64,000 bases of DNA from SKPT01 sp040905445 (GTDB lineage: Bacteria; Planctomycetota; Phycisphaerae; Phycisphaerales; Phycisphaeraceae), in the NCBI GenBank assembly GCA_040905445.1, contig JBBDRN010000032.1:1-64000 (forward strand). Reading direction: 5' to 3'. The notes under the pieces were generated by a model. That model worked only from the letters and a program-made list of their open reading frames with translations, did not search any database and was not told the origin of the DNA. Both the position numbers and the translations under genes were made by a program. Shown here in pieces: positions 43,776 through 51,047 of the stretch; position 1 is the stretch's first letter; each line of letters starts with the position of its first letter.

Positions 43776-43790
43776 TCATGTGGGGGAGGC

Positions 43791-44816
43791 TCACTGCTCG
43801 CCCTGCTCCTGCTCTTCTTCAAGGAAGTCTGCCTCCAAGCCGAGCGACTCCAGCGTCGCGGCGGCGACCTCAGCGGAGACGGGCAGGTAGCCGTCACGAA
43901 GCGTGACCTCCTGGCCCTGCTGGCTGAAGATGTAGCGGACGAACTCGCGGCGGAGCGGGTCCAGTTCCTGGCCCGGCTGCCGGTTGACGTAGAGGTAGAG
44001 GAACCGCGCCAGCGGGTAGTCGCCGGCGTCCGCGGCGGTGGGCTGGTAGAACCGCTCATCGCCGGCGTACTTCAGCGGCAGGGCACGGACGTCGGCGGTC
44101 TTGTAGCCGATGCCGCTGTACCCGATGGCGTTGATCTCGTTGGCGACGCCCTGGACGACGGAGGAACTGCCGGGCTGCTCGCGGACGCTGCCGCGGAAGT
44201 CCCCGCCGAAGAGCGCATGCTCGCGGAAGTAGCCGTACGTCCCGCTGGCGGCGTTGCGGCCGTAGATGCTGATGCCGCGGTTGCGCAGGCTGGGAGGGAG
44301 GTTGCGGCCGTCGGCGAAGTGGCCCCAGTTGGTGACCGAAGCGTGTCCGCCTCGCTGCGTGCCGGAGAAGATGGCGTCGACTTCCTGTATCGTCAGGCCG
44401 TCGATGGTGTTGTCGCGGTGGACGTAGACGGCGAGCATGTCGACGGCGACGGGGATGACGGTGGGCGGGTAGCCGAACTCATCCTCGAAGCGGTCGATTT
44501 CGCTGGCAGTCATGGCGCGGCTCATGGGGGCGAAGGTGGCGGTGCCTTCGATGAGCGCGACGGGGCCGGTCGAGGAGCCCATACCCTCGATCTCGATGCC
44601 GACGCCGGGGTACTGCTCGATGAAGCCCTCGCCCCAGAGCGTGGCGAGGTTGTTCATCGTGTCCGAGCCGATGGTGGTGATGGTGCCCGAGACGCCGGCG
44701 ACGCGTTCGTACTCGGGCAGGCGTGGGTCGATCTGCGTGTCGGCGCCCGCGGGGGCGACGACCGCGCCGGCGAGCCCGGCGGCAAGCAGCCAGGGGGTGA
44801 TCTTGCGACGGTTCAT
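43791..44816 (-). CDS. pstS: phosphate-binding protein PstS
   Basis: 341 residues. Signal peptide (1-25, ITPWLLAAGLAGAVVAPAGA). The mature part is a PBP-like phosphate binder: GTITTIGSDTMNNLATLWGEGF, VGIEIEGMGSSTGPVALIEGTATFAPMSRAMTASE with the Ser/Thr phosphate contacts, VDMLAVYVHRDNTIDGLTIQEVDAIFSG, YGRNAASGTYGYFREHALFGG, and SSVVQGVANEINAIGYSGIGY. It delivers phosphate to PstCA in the periplasm. The acidic EEEQEQGEQ tail is unusual. First gene of the cluster; a four-heptad Pho box lies about 80 bases upstream. GGAG precedes the ATG by nine bases. Confidence 0.96.
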   Translation of the reverse strand: MNRRKITPWLLAAGLAGAVVAPAGADTQIDPRLPEYERVAGVSGTITTIGSDTMNNLATLWGEGFIEQYPGVGIEIEGMGSSTGPVALIEGTATFAPMSRAMTASEIDRFEDEFGYPPTVIPVAVDMLAVYVHRDNTIDGLTIQEVDAIFSGTQRGGHASVTNWGHFADGRNLPPSLRNRGISIYGRNAASGTYGYFREHALFGGDFRGSVREQPGSSSVVQGVANEINAIGYSGIGYKTADVRALPLKYAGDERFYQPTAADAGDYPLARFLYLYVNRQPGQELDPLRREFVRYIFSQQGQEVTLRDGYLPVSAEVAAATLESLGLEADFLEEEQEQGEQ

Positions 44817-44893
44817 GATCGATATCTCCGGGAAGGACGTTGTGCCGGCCGACGCACCTCGCGCCGGCCTGACGTCAGAACAGTAAACAGCGG

Positions 44894-44933
44894 GTGTTAG
44901 CCTGCGGTTAGCGCAGCGTCAGCTTTGCGTGAG
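44894..44933 (-). promoter_or_regulatory. Pho box: four heptads at 11-bp spacing upstream of pstS
   Basis: On the minus strand CTCACGC (44927-44933), CTGACGC (44916-44922), CTAACCG (44905-44911) and CTAACAC (44894-44900) repeat exactly every 11 bases, with 4-base gaps. That is the layout of PhoB sites (seven-base half-sites in direct repeat). A candidate -10, TACTGT (44880-44885), lies eight bases beyond the last heptad, so the box would replace the -35 element. Confidence 0.75.
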
Positions 44934-44980
44934 CCGGACGTAGAGCGGCGGTCGTAGACGTAGACCGTAGACCGCCGATC

Positions 44981-45020
44981 AAAGTGGCCAACAGTGGCCT
45001 AAAGTGGCCAAGAGCGGCCA
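44981..45020. repeat. four tandem 10-bp repeats upstream of the Pho box
   Basis: AAAGTGGCCA, ACAGTGGCCT, AAAGTGGCCA, AGAGCGGCCA follow one another without gap, one per DNA helical turn. Just left, GTAGAC occurs three times at 44954-44972. Function unknown; they could bind an additional regulator of pstS or be phage-boundary debris. Confidence 0.7.
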
Positions 45021-45128
45021 GCCATGCCACAAGCGCCTCGGGCCGTCTGCTCGGCCCGCTGCGCGTCGGGTGGGGTGGCGGCCCCTGTTCGGTTGTCCCT
45101 CCCGGCACGGCCCGTTGCAGGCCGTGGT

Positions 45129-45183
45129 GACGGGCGTTTGAGCGGCCGGTGAGGTGCTGTTGAGGCCGGCTCGAACGCCCGTC
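45129..45183 (-). terminator. long inverted repeat at the 3' end of the phage head gene
   Basis: A 15-base arm (45129-45143) pairs with 45169-45183 with one mismatch, over a 25-base loop that itself has GGCC complementarity. It sits right after the stop of the minus-strand head gene. No T-run, so terminator function is uncertain; it could also mark the element boundary. Confidence 0.4.
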
Positions 45184-45187
45184 GATG

Positions 45188-46336
45188 TCAGCTCATGCCG
45201 TTGTCCCAGTCGCCGAGGAGCGGCCCGTACAGGATGCGACGCTGATCCCCTCCACGGGCGTAATAGTTGCGGATGTTGTACTGCGTCAGGGTGCGACCAC
45301 CGCCACCGATCATCGCGCCGGCGTCATCGCTCAGTACCTCCGGTGCCGCGTCGCCCGAGGGGGCGGCCTCGGACCGCTCGCGGATCTCCTCCAGGAACCT
45401 GCCACGCCGCTCCATGAACCGTTCGTTGCGGATGTGCCGCGTGGCATCCTCGAAGGCATCAGGATCATCGTCGAACACATCCCGCGCCATCATCAACACC
45501 CAATCCTCGATGCCGCGCATGGGCATGGTTTCAGCGTGGCCCAGGTTCCGCGCGCGGTAGAAGCGGCTGCGCCCCTCCTCGATCATGAGCGTTTCGAGCT
45601 CGTCGAGCAGGCGGGCCCGGCGGCCGGCCTCCGAGTCACCCTCAAAGGCACGTTGCCGGCGCAGCTCGCGATTGTCGGCTTCCTCGGCACGACGCACATG
45701 CAGGCTCTGCCGCTGACGCTCGCGCATCGCGGCGATGCCCGCCTGGCGTCGGCCTTCCTGCCGCGCTTCGCTCACGGCGCCATGCACCTCCGTCCGCGCG
45801 ATCGTGGCCGAGCGGTTGCTGGCGTGGTTGAACTCGCTGCGCACTGTCTCCTGGATCTGCGCGATGGTCTGCTTTTCTTCGACGGCGTCGGCGATTCGGT
45901 TGGCCAGCCGGCGGCGCAGCGTTTTGTTGACATCTCGCAATTGGATGTCGCGGCCGCGCATCGCCTCGACGATCTCGGGCGAGTCAAGGTTGAACGGGTT
46001 TGGCGTCGCGGCGCCCGTGGCGTCCGCAGCCTCGCGCATCGCCTGCTCGCCGCCCAGGCGGTAGCCCTCGTGAATCACGCGGCTGACACGGGCGAGAATG
46101 CTGTCGTCGGCCGCCTCCAGGCTGAACAGCACCGAGCCCACCACATCCTTGACGCGGTCCGGGGCAAAGCGGCGCTGCGCTTTGTCTACACCCGCCACCT
46201 CCGGCGGCGCGAGCTGGTCGGCCGCCCGGTCAAGGTTGCGCAGCACCTCCGAACGCAGGTTGAAGAAATGCTTCTTCAACCGCCCGCGCGCCTGATTCTC
46301 CAACGCTTCCCACGATTTGCGCCACGCGGCCCACAA
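45188..46336 (-). CDS. phage minor head protein (Mu gpF/SPP1 gp7 type)
   Basis: 382 residues by the first usable start (TTG 46336), which has no ribosome binding site. Such proteins enter the procapsid and help DNA packaging or ejection. The family core is FNHASNRSATIARTEVHGAVSEARQEGRRQAGI (about 165-200), preceded by helical sequence with RLANRIADAVEEKQTIAQIQETV. The N-terminal 100 residues and C-terminal tail are helical and variable. The frame is open for at least 90 bases upstream of 46336, reading a Pro-rich linker and then IRCAEVIRTSERQRAAL in a natural-looking helix; it overlaps the portal gene by 61 bases in the -1 frame. It was probably translated as a continuation of the portal. Part of a phage remnant. 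Confidence 0.7.
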   Translation of the reverse strand: MWAAWRKSWEALENQARGRLKKHFFNLRSEVLRNLDRAADQLAPPEVAGVDKAQRRFAPDRVKDVVGSVLFSLEAADDSILARVSRVIHEGYRLGGEQAMREAADATGAATPNPFNLDSPEIVEAMRGRDIQLRDVNKTLRRRLANRIADAVEEKQTIAQIQETVRSEFNHASNRSATIARTEVHGAVSEARQEGRRQAGIAAMRERQRQSLHVRRAEEADNRELRRQRAFEGDSEAGRRARLLDELETLMIEEGRSRFYRARNLGHAETMPMRGIEDWVLMMARDVFDDDPDAFEDATRHIRNERFMERRGRFLEEIRERSEAAPSGDAAPEVLSDDAGAMIGGGGRTLTQYNIRNYYARGGDQRRILYGPLLGDWDNGMS

Positions 46337-47829
46337 CGCCGCCCGCTGCCGCTCGCTCGTGCGGATGACCTCGGCACATCGGATGCGCGGCGGGGGTGGC
46401 GTGAGCGGCCCTCCGTGGCCGCCTGCCGCCGCCCCGACAGCAAACCCGCCTCGGGCTCGCCGCCGTCCGGGTCGTGGATGGTGTCGAGTAGGTCCACGCC
46501 ATAAGGCTCAAGCCCGATCGGCTTGTAGCCGGTGTCGCCGTAAGGCTGATTGCGGAAAGGCGCATCGGTTGCGTTGAGTATGTCATTGAGCGGAACGCCC
46601 ATCCGCCACCACTTTTCAGCCTGTTCAGTCACCTGGAGCTGCGCTCGCTGCACCGCCTGGACGCCCGAGGAATCGAACCAGGCATAGAATCGCTGGCTTG
46701 TCCGACGCGCCGCCCGTCTCGCCTGGCGAAGCCCGAGACCAAGGGCCTCTCGCCGCTCCAGGCCCCGCGTTTGCGCTCCGCTGACCGACAGTGAACGGTC
46801 AGCCGACCATCGCGACAGCACGCCAAGCTGCCATTCTTCGGCGAGCCGGGCACCTCGCGGGAGCACGTTGTTCTGGTAGAACGCTTCCTGCGCCGCGTTG
46901 GCGTGCGCGAAATTTGAGCCCTCGAATGGCGATAACACAGGTCCCGGGACCTGGAAGGCGCTCAGGATGTCTTCTCGGGACATTTTCTTGAGGTTCACGA
47001 ACTCCATATCGGTGAACGTCGCCTGCCACGGATCAACGTGAACGCGCCGGCTCACGAAAGGCGGCCGGTTGCGCTTGTCCCATCCTTCGTTGTGCTCCCG
47101 CGTCATGCGGATGAAGTCTTCCCATTGATCTTCACTCACTGGCGCATCGGTGCTCACCACAGAACCCAGGCGCATGTCGTTGTCGAGTGATCGCTCGTTT
47201 GCGCGGTCAGCCTTGAAGTATTGGCGGATGGCCGTCGCCACCGCCTGGCGGGGCGACAGCCCGCGCAGCGGGTCGTGCGGATGCTCAAAGTCTGGATCGA
47301 CGATCGAGTAGACCTCATCGGCGCCCAGGGTTTCCTCCTGCGCGCCCAGCCGGCCCGCCGGTCGAAATTTCCAACGCACCACCTCGCCCGCGTCGTTCTT
47401 TTCCGGGCGCATCTGCACCGGCGCGACCGGATGCACAGCGATCGGCCGGCGCAGGCCCTCGAGCTCGAAGATCCAATGCACCGCGCCGGACAAGTCAAGC
47501 AGGCTCGATGTCGCTTGCCAGAACGCCCTGCCGGTCATGTGCCGATTCGGCCGCTCGGCAAGCTCGGCAAGCGGTCCGGATTCCACGACTTCATCCGCGG
47601 CCGTGCTGACCATCATCGGCATACCCGCCAACGCCTCGGCGCGAATCTTGACGCACGAATAGACCAGGCCGATGCGCGAGTAGCTTCCGCCGGGGCCAGC
47701 TTCGTCACCGCCGCCAAAGAAGCGTTGGAGCGTTGGGGCATCGAACGGAAGAGTGCCGCGCAGAACGACACCGGCCGCCGCCTTCAACCGCTGCGCGATG
47801 CCGAGTTGAATGCCCTTTGATCCGCTCAC
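46276..47829 (-). CDS. phage portal protein (HK97 family)
   Basis: 517 residues, GTG start overlapping the stop of an upstream fragment (GTGA). Portals form the ring at the capsid vertex through which DNA passes. Typical sequence: SRIGLVYSCVKIRAEALAGMPMMV near the N-terminus, RHMTGRAFWQATSSLLDLSGAVHWIFEL, DEVYSIVDPDFEHPHDPLRGLSPRQAVATAIRQYF, and LKKMSREDILSAFQVPGPVLSPFEGSNFAHANAAQEAFYQNNVLP, the conserved HK97-portal clip/wing region. The last 55 residues (from about 463) turn abruptly Arg/Gly/Ser-rich, as expected after a frameshift. The -1 frame leads straight into the head protein. A G5 run at 46392-46396 is a likely slip or error site. Confidence 0.8.
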   Translation of the reverse strand: MSGSKGIQLGIAQRLKAAAGVVLRGTLPFDAPTLQRFFGGGDEAGPGGSYSRIGLVYSCVKIRAEALAGMPMMVSTAADEVVESGPLAELAERPNRHMTGRAFWQATSSLLDLSGAVHWIFELEGLRRPIAVHPVAPVQMRPEKNDAGEVVRWKFRPAGRLGAQEETLGADEVYSIVDPDFEHPHDPLRGLSPRQAVATAIRQYFKADRANERSLDNDMRLGSVVSTDAPVSEDQWEDFIRMTREHNEGWDKRNRPPFVSRRVHVDPWQATFTDMEFVNLKKMSREDILSAFQVPGPVLSPFEGSNFAHANAAQEAFYQNNVLPRGARLAEEWQLGVLSRWSADRSLSVSGAQTRGLERREALGLGLRQARRAARRTSQRFYAWFDSSGVQAVQRAQLQVTEQAEKWWRMGVPLNDILNATDAPFRNQPYGDTGYKPIGLEPYGVDLLDTIHDPDGGEPEAGLLSGRRQAATEGRSRHPRRASDVPRSSARASGSGRRCGPRGANRGKRWRIRRAGG

Positions 47830-47987
47830 GTCCTGCTCTTCTCCCTCCGTGTCGTCACGTCGTCCCGCCGCACCGCGCGGCCGTTTGCCTGGCTCAACGC
47901 ACGCGCGGTCAGCGCCTCATCCAGCTCGCGCGCCCGCTGCACGGTGATTCGCAGCCTCGCGGCGATTTGTGCATGGTCCAACCGGCC
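47826..47987 (-). pseudogene. 3' fragment of a phage gene upstream of the portal
   Basis: The minus-strand frame GRLDHAQIAARLRITVQRARELDEALTARAL ends with a TGA that overlaps the portal start (GTGA), the usual arrangement of a phage structural operon. The pattern looks like a small helix-turn-helix or a terminase-subunit end. Its 5' part is missing: at about 47985 the sequence changes to the oppositely oriented ATPase fragment. Family not recognised. Confidence 0.5.
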
Positions 47988-48506
47988 GCTTCTGCTGGAT
48001 GAGGCGCACCGCCTGCCGCCGGCTGCCATGGGCCGGCTGCGCAGCGTCCACAACCAGGCCGGCGTCAGCGTCATCATGTTCGGCACTCACGAAATCCTCG
48101 ATCGCATCGACGATCGCGCCAACGGCCGCGGGCAGATGTCGGGCCGATGCTTGCGCTACAACGCATGGAGCACGTTTTGAACGCCGAAGACCCCACCGGC
48201 GCCCGCGCCGGCCGACAGCTTTTCAGCAAGCAAGAGGTCCGCCAATTCTTCCAGCAGATGGCCGTGCGCATCGACCCCGAGGCCTTCGAGCTGCTCTGGG
48301 CCATTGCGTGCCTGCCGGACCAGTCATGCCTGCGCACCGTCAGGCGGACGGTGCAGCTCATCGTCAAGAAGTTTGGCGTCGAGACGATCAGCCGGCAGGA
48401 CGTCCTGGACGCCCTGCCGCTGCTGCTCGGCGACATGGGGCACCAGCTCGTCCGCTCTGCTGATCACTACGTCGAATCCACCAGCGGCCAGGTGCAGGCT
48501 GCATGA
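47983..48506 (+). pseudogene. MuB/TniB-like transposition ATPase, 5' part lost and frame broken
   Basis: In the first frame, RPLLLDEAHRLPPAAMGRLRSVHNQ (Walker B at about 47989-48020) continues through VSVIMFGTHEILDRIDDRANGRGQMSGRCLRYNAW and stops at 48180. In the third frame an overlapping reading from 48147 (or a frameshift) continues AEDPTGARAGRQLFSKQEVRQFFQQMAVRIDPEAFELLW and VRRTVQLIVKKFGVETISRQDVLDALPLLL to 48506. Together these resemble the ATPase and C-terminal helical region of the AAA+ proteins that assist Mu or Tn7-like transposases. The N-terminal region with Walker A is absent; the break is at about 47985. Non-functional as an ATPase. It shows the phage remnant was of the transposable (Mu-like) kind. 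Confidence 0.6.
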
Positions 48507-48559
48507 CACACCGGCGGCGTCCGGCGACAGCTGGCCGCCGCCTTTGACCAGGAGCGACC

Positions 48560-49096
48560 ATGCCAGAACACTCCCCACTGGACGAATTGGAGCGATTCGG
48601 TCGAGCCATCGCGGAACTCGCCGCCGCGCTGAAGGGCGGCGGCGGGACGCCATTGGAAGCACCAATCAAGATGCGATTCGCCGTCACGATCGGGCCGGGG
48701 TCGAACAGCTCGACGACGGCCGGCGTGACCGATGTCGAAGCTGCCGAGCGGTTGGGCGTCCCCGTGGGCGTGGCACGCGGCTTGGTCCGGTGCGGGGCCA
48801 TCAGGGGCAGCCGGCGTCGGGGCGGCTTCGTGCTGTCGCGAGCTTCGCTCGTCTCCTACCAGGCCAAGATTGAGGCCGGCTCTGAGCCCGCCGACGCCAT
48901 CCCGAACGCCACAGAGGCGGCTGCGTGGCTCGGGGTTGAACGCGCGACGCTCTACCGCCTCCGCAAGAGCGGGCGGGTGGCGTGTCGCCGCCGAAAGAAG
49001 GAAGTGACGTTCCGCCTGTCAGATATCGAGAGCCTGCTGGCTTCCGCCGACGGCGAGCTGGGCGGGCCGGAGCGACGCGGGGCCACCACCGGGTAG
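48560..49096 (+). CDS. double MerR/excisionase-like helix-turn-helix protein
   Basis: 178 residues, AGGAG five bases before ATG. Two small winged-helix units are visible: VTDVEAAERLGVPVGVARGLVRCGAIRGSRRRGGFVLSRASLVSY (about 54-98) and ATEAAAWLGVERATLYRLRKSGRVACRRRKKEVTFRLSDIESLL (about 115-158). Each has the turn-helix-turn plus wing of the HTH_17/excisionase group, which binds DNA or controls integration. The N-terminal 45 residues are Ala/Gly-rich. It lies 53 bases after the ATPase fragment, same strand, and probably belongs to the same remnant as a regulator. It looks intact. Confidence 0.75.
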   Translation: MPEHSPLDELERFGRAIAELAAALKGGGGTPLEAPIKMRFAVTIGPGSNSSTTAGVTDVEAAERLGVPVGVARGLVRCGAIRGSRRRGGFVLSRASLVSYQAKIEAGSEPADAIPNATEAAAWLGVERATLYRLRKSGRVACRRRKKEVTFRLSDIESLLASADGELGGPERRGATTG

Positions 49097-49207
49097 CCCC
49101 GCCACAACGGAGCTGCGTCCCCGCGAAACGGCCGGTCCGATCGCGGTTGTTTTTGTGCGCGTAGGGCGCAGCGGCCATCGGAGCGGCGAGGCCGAATTCA
49201 TGTCCGG

Positions 49208-49227
49208 TGTCCGGTTCGTTCCGGACA
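49208..49227. promoter_or_regulatory. operator-like dyad TGTCCGG-N6-CCGGACA
   Basis: A perfect 7-bp inverted repeat around TTCGTT, with an extra TGTCCGG directly before it (49201-49207). It follows the helix-turn-helix gene by about 110 bases and could be its operator or an element end. The remainder of 49097-49515 shows no gene. Confidence 0.35.
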
Positions 49228-49515
49228 GAATCCCCGTTAACGGCCCGTCAGCGGGGGGTGAAATCCCATTTGGTGTCAACGCCGACCCGATTCCGGCATC
49301 CGGATCAAAATGGAACAGGCCGTCGCCGAGGCCCCTCTCCCGCAACGTAAGTCCTTTCCTGACAAGGGCCATCCCGTGGTATCCCGGGGTTTCCTGGCTT
49401 ATCCCACTTCGATCGCCGGTTTACGGCGGCGAGGCATTGGTGGGCAAGCCACGCGTGGCTCCCTCTCGGGCGGGTCGGGGAGCAGGGGGAGGATGGTGAA
49501 GTGTCCGTCGCGCGG

Positions 49516-50622
49516 TCAATCGTCCGGCTGAGACGTGTCGATGTCGTGCGTGCGATAGGTCCGCCGCATCAGCCAGAGCCCCAACTCGAACAGGAGCCAC
49601 ATCGGCACGGCGAGCACGACCATGCTGATGGGCTCGGCGGGCGTGAAGACTGCCGCGAGCCCGAAGCACCCGAGCACGCAGTGGCGCCGGTAGCGCGCCA
49701 GCCACGTCGGGTCCATCACGCCGGTCGATCCCAGCACGAGCATGACCACGGGCAACTGGAAGGCGAGGACGATCCCGAGGGTGAGCATGACGACGAAGCC
49801 GATGTACTGGTTGATTTCCATCATCGGCGTGAGCATGGACTGCCCCGCCAGCGGCGCGTAGCGGTGCACGCCGCCGTCGTGGTGCACGCGCAGCTCGCCC
49901 TCGGGAAGCTTCATCCACATTTGTCCCGGCAGCGGATCGGCCGGGTCGGTCGTGAGGATGGGCAGCCGCGCGGCATCGGGAAGCGTGGCGTCATCCGGCT
50001 GCGCGGCCGCGTCGGTGGGATTGGGGAACCCCGGGCGATTACCGGCCGCGCCGCCGCCCATCCGCGCGGCGAGCCCCGTCAGCCGCGCCATCAGCCCGCC
50101 GGGCTCGACGACGTCGACCTGCGGCGGCGGATAGGCGGTCGAGAAGAAGATGAGGAACGCGAGACTGATGGGCAGCATGAGGTAGTACATGAACGCCACG
50201 GCCAGCAGCGACATGGTGGCGCTGAAGGGCGCGACGGCGTAGACCGCCCGGCGCTCGTGGCGGTACAGCCCCCCCGAAACGAAGCACCAGAGCTGCCAGA
50301 TCACCCAGGGGGAGGCGACGACCAGCCCGGCGACGAGCGACACCTTCAGGTAGACGGCGAACCCGCCCATCGGCGAGAAGTTGTAGGTCTGCGGCGGCAG
50401 CCCGGCGCTCGCCAGGACGTACGCCAGCGGGCGCACGATCCACCCGACGAGCTCGCGTCCGAACACCAGCGTCAGCACGGTCGCGGCGACGATGCCGCCG
50501 AGGGCCATGAGCACGCGATAGCGCAGGTCCTCGAGGTGATCGCCGAAGCTCATGCGAGGCTCGTCCTCGCGCTGCCGATCGGCGGTGGCGCGTTCCAGGT
50601 TGTCGAGCTGATCGAGCGGCAT
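49516..50622 (-). CDS. tatC: Sec-independent translocase TatC with large periplasmic insert
   Basis: 368 residues against about 250-260 normally. TatC recognises twin-arginine signal peptides in the cytoplasmic membrane. Family features: MSFGDHLEDLRYRVLMALGG (the conserved N-terminal HLxELRxR), FSPMGGFAVYLKVSLVAGLVVASPWVIWQLWCFVSGGLYRHERR, MLPISLAFLIFF, and the C-terminal YIGFVVMLTLGIVLAFQLPVVMLVL and GCFGLAAVFTPAEPISMVVLAVPMWLLFELG. Between helices 3 and 4 (about 170-260) about 90 extra residues (Gly/Pro/Ala-rich, then PILTTDPADPLPGQMWMKLPEGELRVHHDGG) replace the short loop. No tatA or tatB is adjacent. Divergent from a small membrane protein. Confidence 0.93.
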   Translation of the reverse strand: MPLDQLDNLERATADRQREDEPRMSFGDHLEDLRYRVLMALGGIVAATVLTLVFGRELVGWIVRPLAYVLASAGLPPQTYNFSPMGGFAVYLKVSLVAGLVVASPWVIWQLWCFVSGGLYRHERRAVYAVAPFSATMSLLAVAFMYYLMLPISLAFLIFFSTAYPPPQVDVVEPGGLMARLTGLAARMGGGAAGNRPGFPNPTDAAAQPDDATLPDAARLPILTTDPADPLPGQMWMKLPEGELRVHHDGGVHRYAPLAGQSMLTPMMEINQYIGFVVMLTLGIVLAFQLPVVMLVLGSTGVMDPTWLARYRRHCVLGCFGLAAVFTPAEPISMVVLAVPMWLLFELGLWLMRRTYRTHDIDTSQPDD

Positions 50623-50777
50623 GGGTCAGGCGATCGGCGACGAATGCACAGCCGGAGCACGAACGGACGACGAGTCGTTGCGGGCGCGGCCGAAGGGACC
50701 ATTCTATCGCCGCCGAACCACCTCCCCCTGCGCCACCGCCAGTTCCAAGTCTGCAATCTCCCGGCGCGCGGCCCCGG

Positions 50778-50783
50778 TATACT
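50778..50783 (+). promoter_or_regulatory. candidate -10 element, suggests a leaderless transcript
   Basis: TATACT lies eight bases before the ATG at 50791, which has no Shine-Dalgarno sequence. If this -10 is used, transcription would begin at or next to the start codon. No good -35 is visible. Confidence 0.35.
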
Positions 50784-50790
50784 GCCGCCC

Positions 50791-51030
50791 ATGGCCAACC
50801 CGCTGCTCGCTTCCCTGATCCTGCTGGCGTGCGTCTACGGGCTGCTGGTGCTGATCATCCACATCGCGTTCGCGGCGGGCGTCGCGCGTGACGCGGCGCG
50901 TCTCGAGCTCGAAGCCGAGGGCACCCTGATCGTTCCGCCGCTGGTCTGGTCGTTGGCCACACTGGCGGGCGGGATCTTCGTCGTCGCGGTCTACTGGTTG
51001 ATCCACCACTCGGCGCTGCGCCGCATCTGA
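50791..51030 (+). CDS. small two-helix membrane protein, function unknown
   Basis: 79 residues. Two hydrophobic helices are clear: LLASLILLACVYGLLVLIIHIAFAAGVARDA (about 5-30) and WSLATLAGGIFVVAVYWLIHHSAL (about 52-76), joined by a short LELEAEGTLIVPP loop. The last residues HHSALRRI give a positive cytoplasmic end. Small proteins of this form are common in planctomycetes and are unnamed. Convergent with the next minus-strand membrane protein gene (17 bases apart), divergent from tatC. Confidence 0.65.
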   Translation: MANPLLASLILLACVYGLLVLIIHIAFAAGVARDAARLELEAEGTLIVPPLVWSLATLAGGIFVVAVYWLIHHSALRRI

Positions 51031-51047
51031 GGGGTGGCGCGCCAGGC

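Noticed and set aside
41047..43890. 947-codon open frame opposite pstC
   Set aside because: Composition is Gly/Asp/Val/Ala repeats produced by the antisense of pstC; pstC has clear permease motifs.
44981..45020. CRISPR-like array
   Set aside because: Units are contiguous 10-mers without spacers. No other repeat-spacer pattern and no cas gene was seen in the window.
49501..50790. Plus-strand open frame running through tatC into the small membrane protein
   Set aside because: It is antisense to tatC; only the last 79 codons, from 50791, look real.
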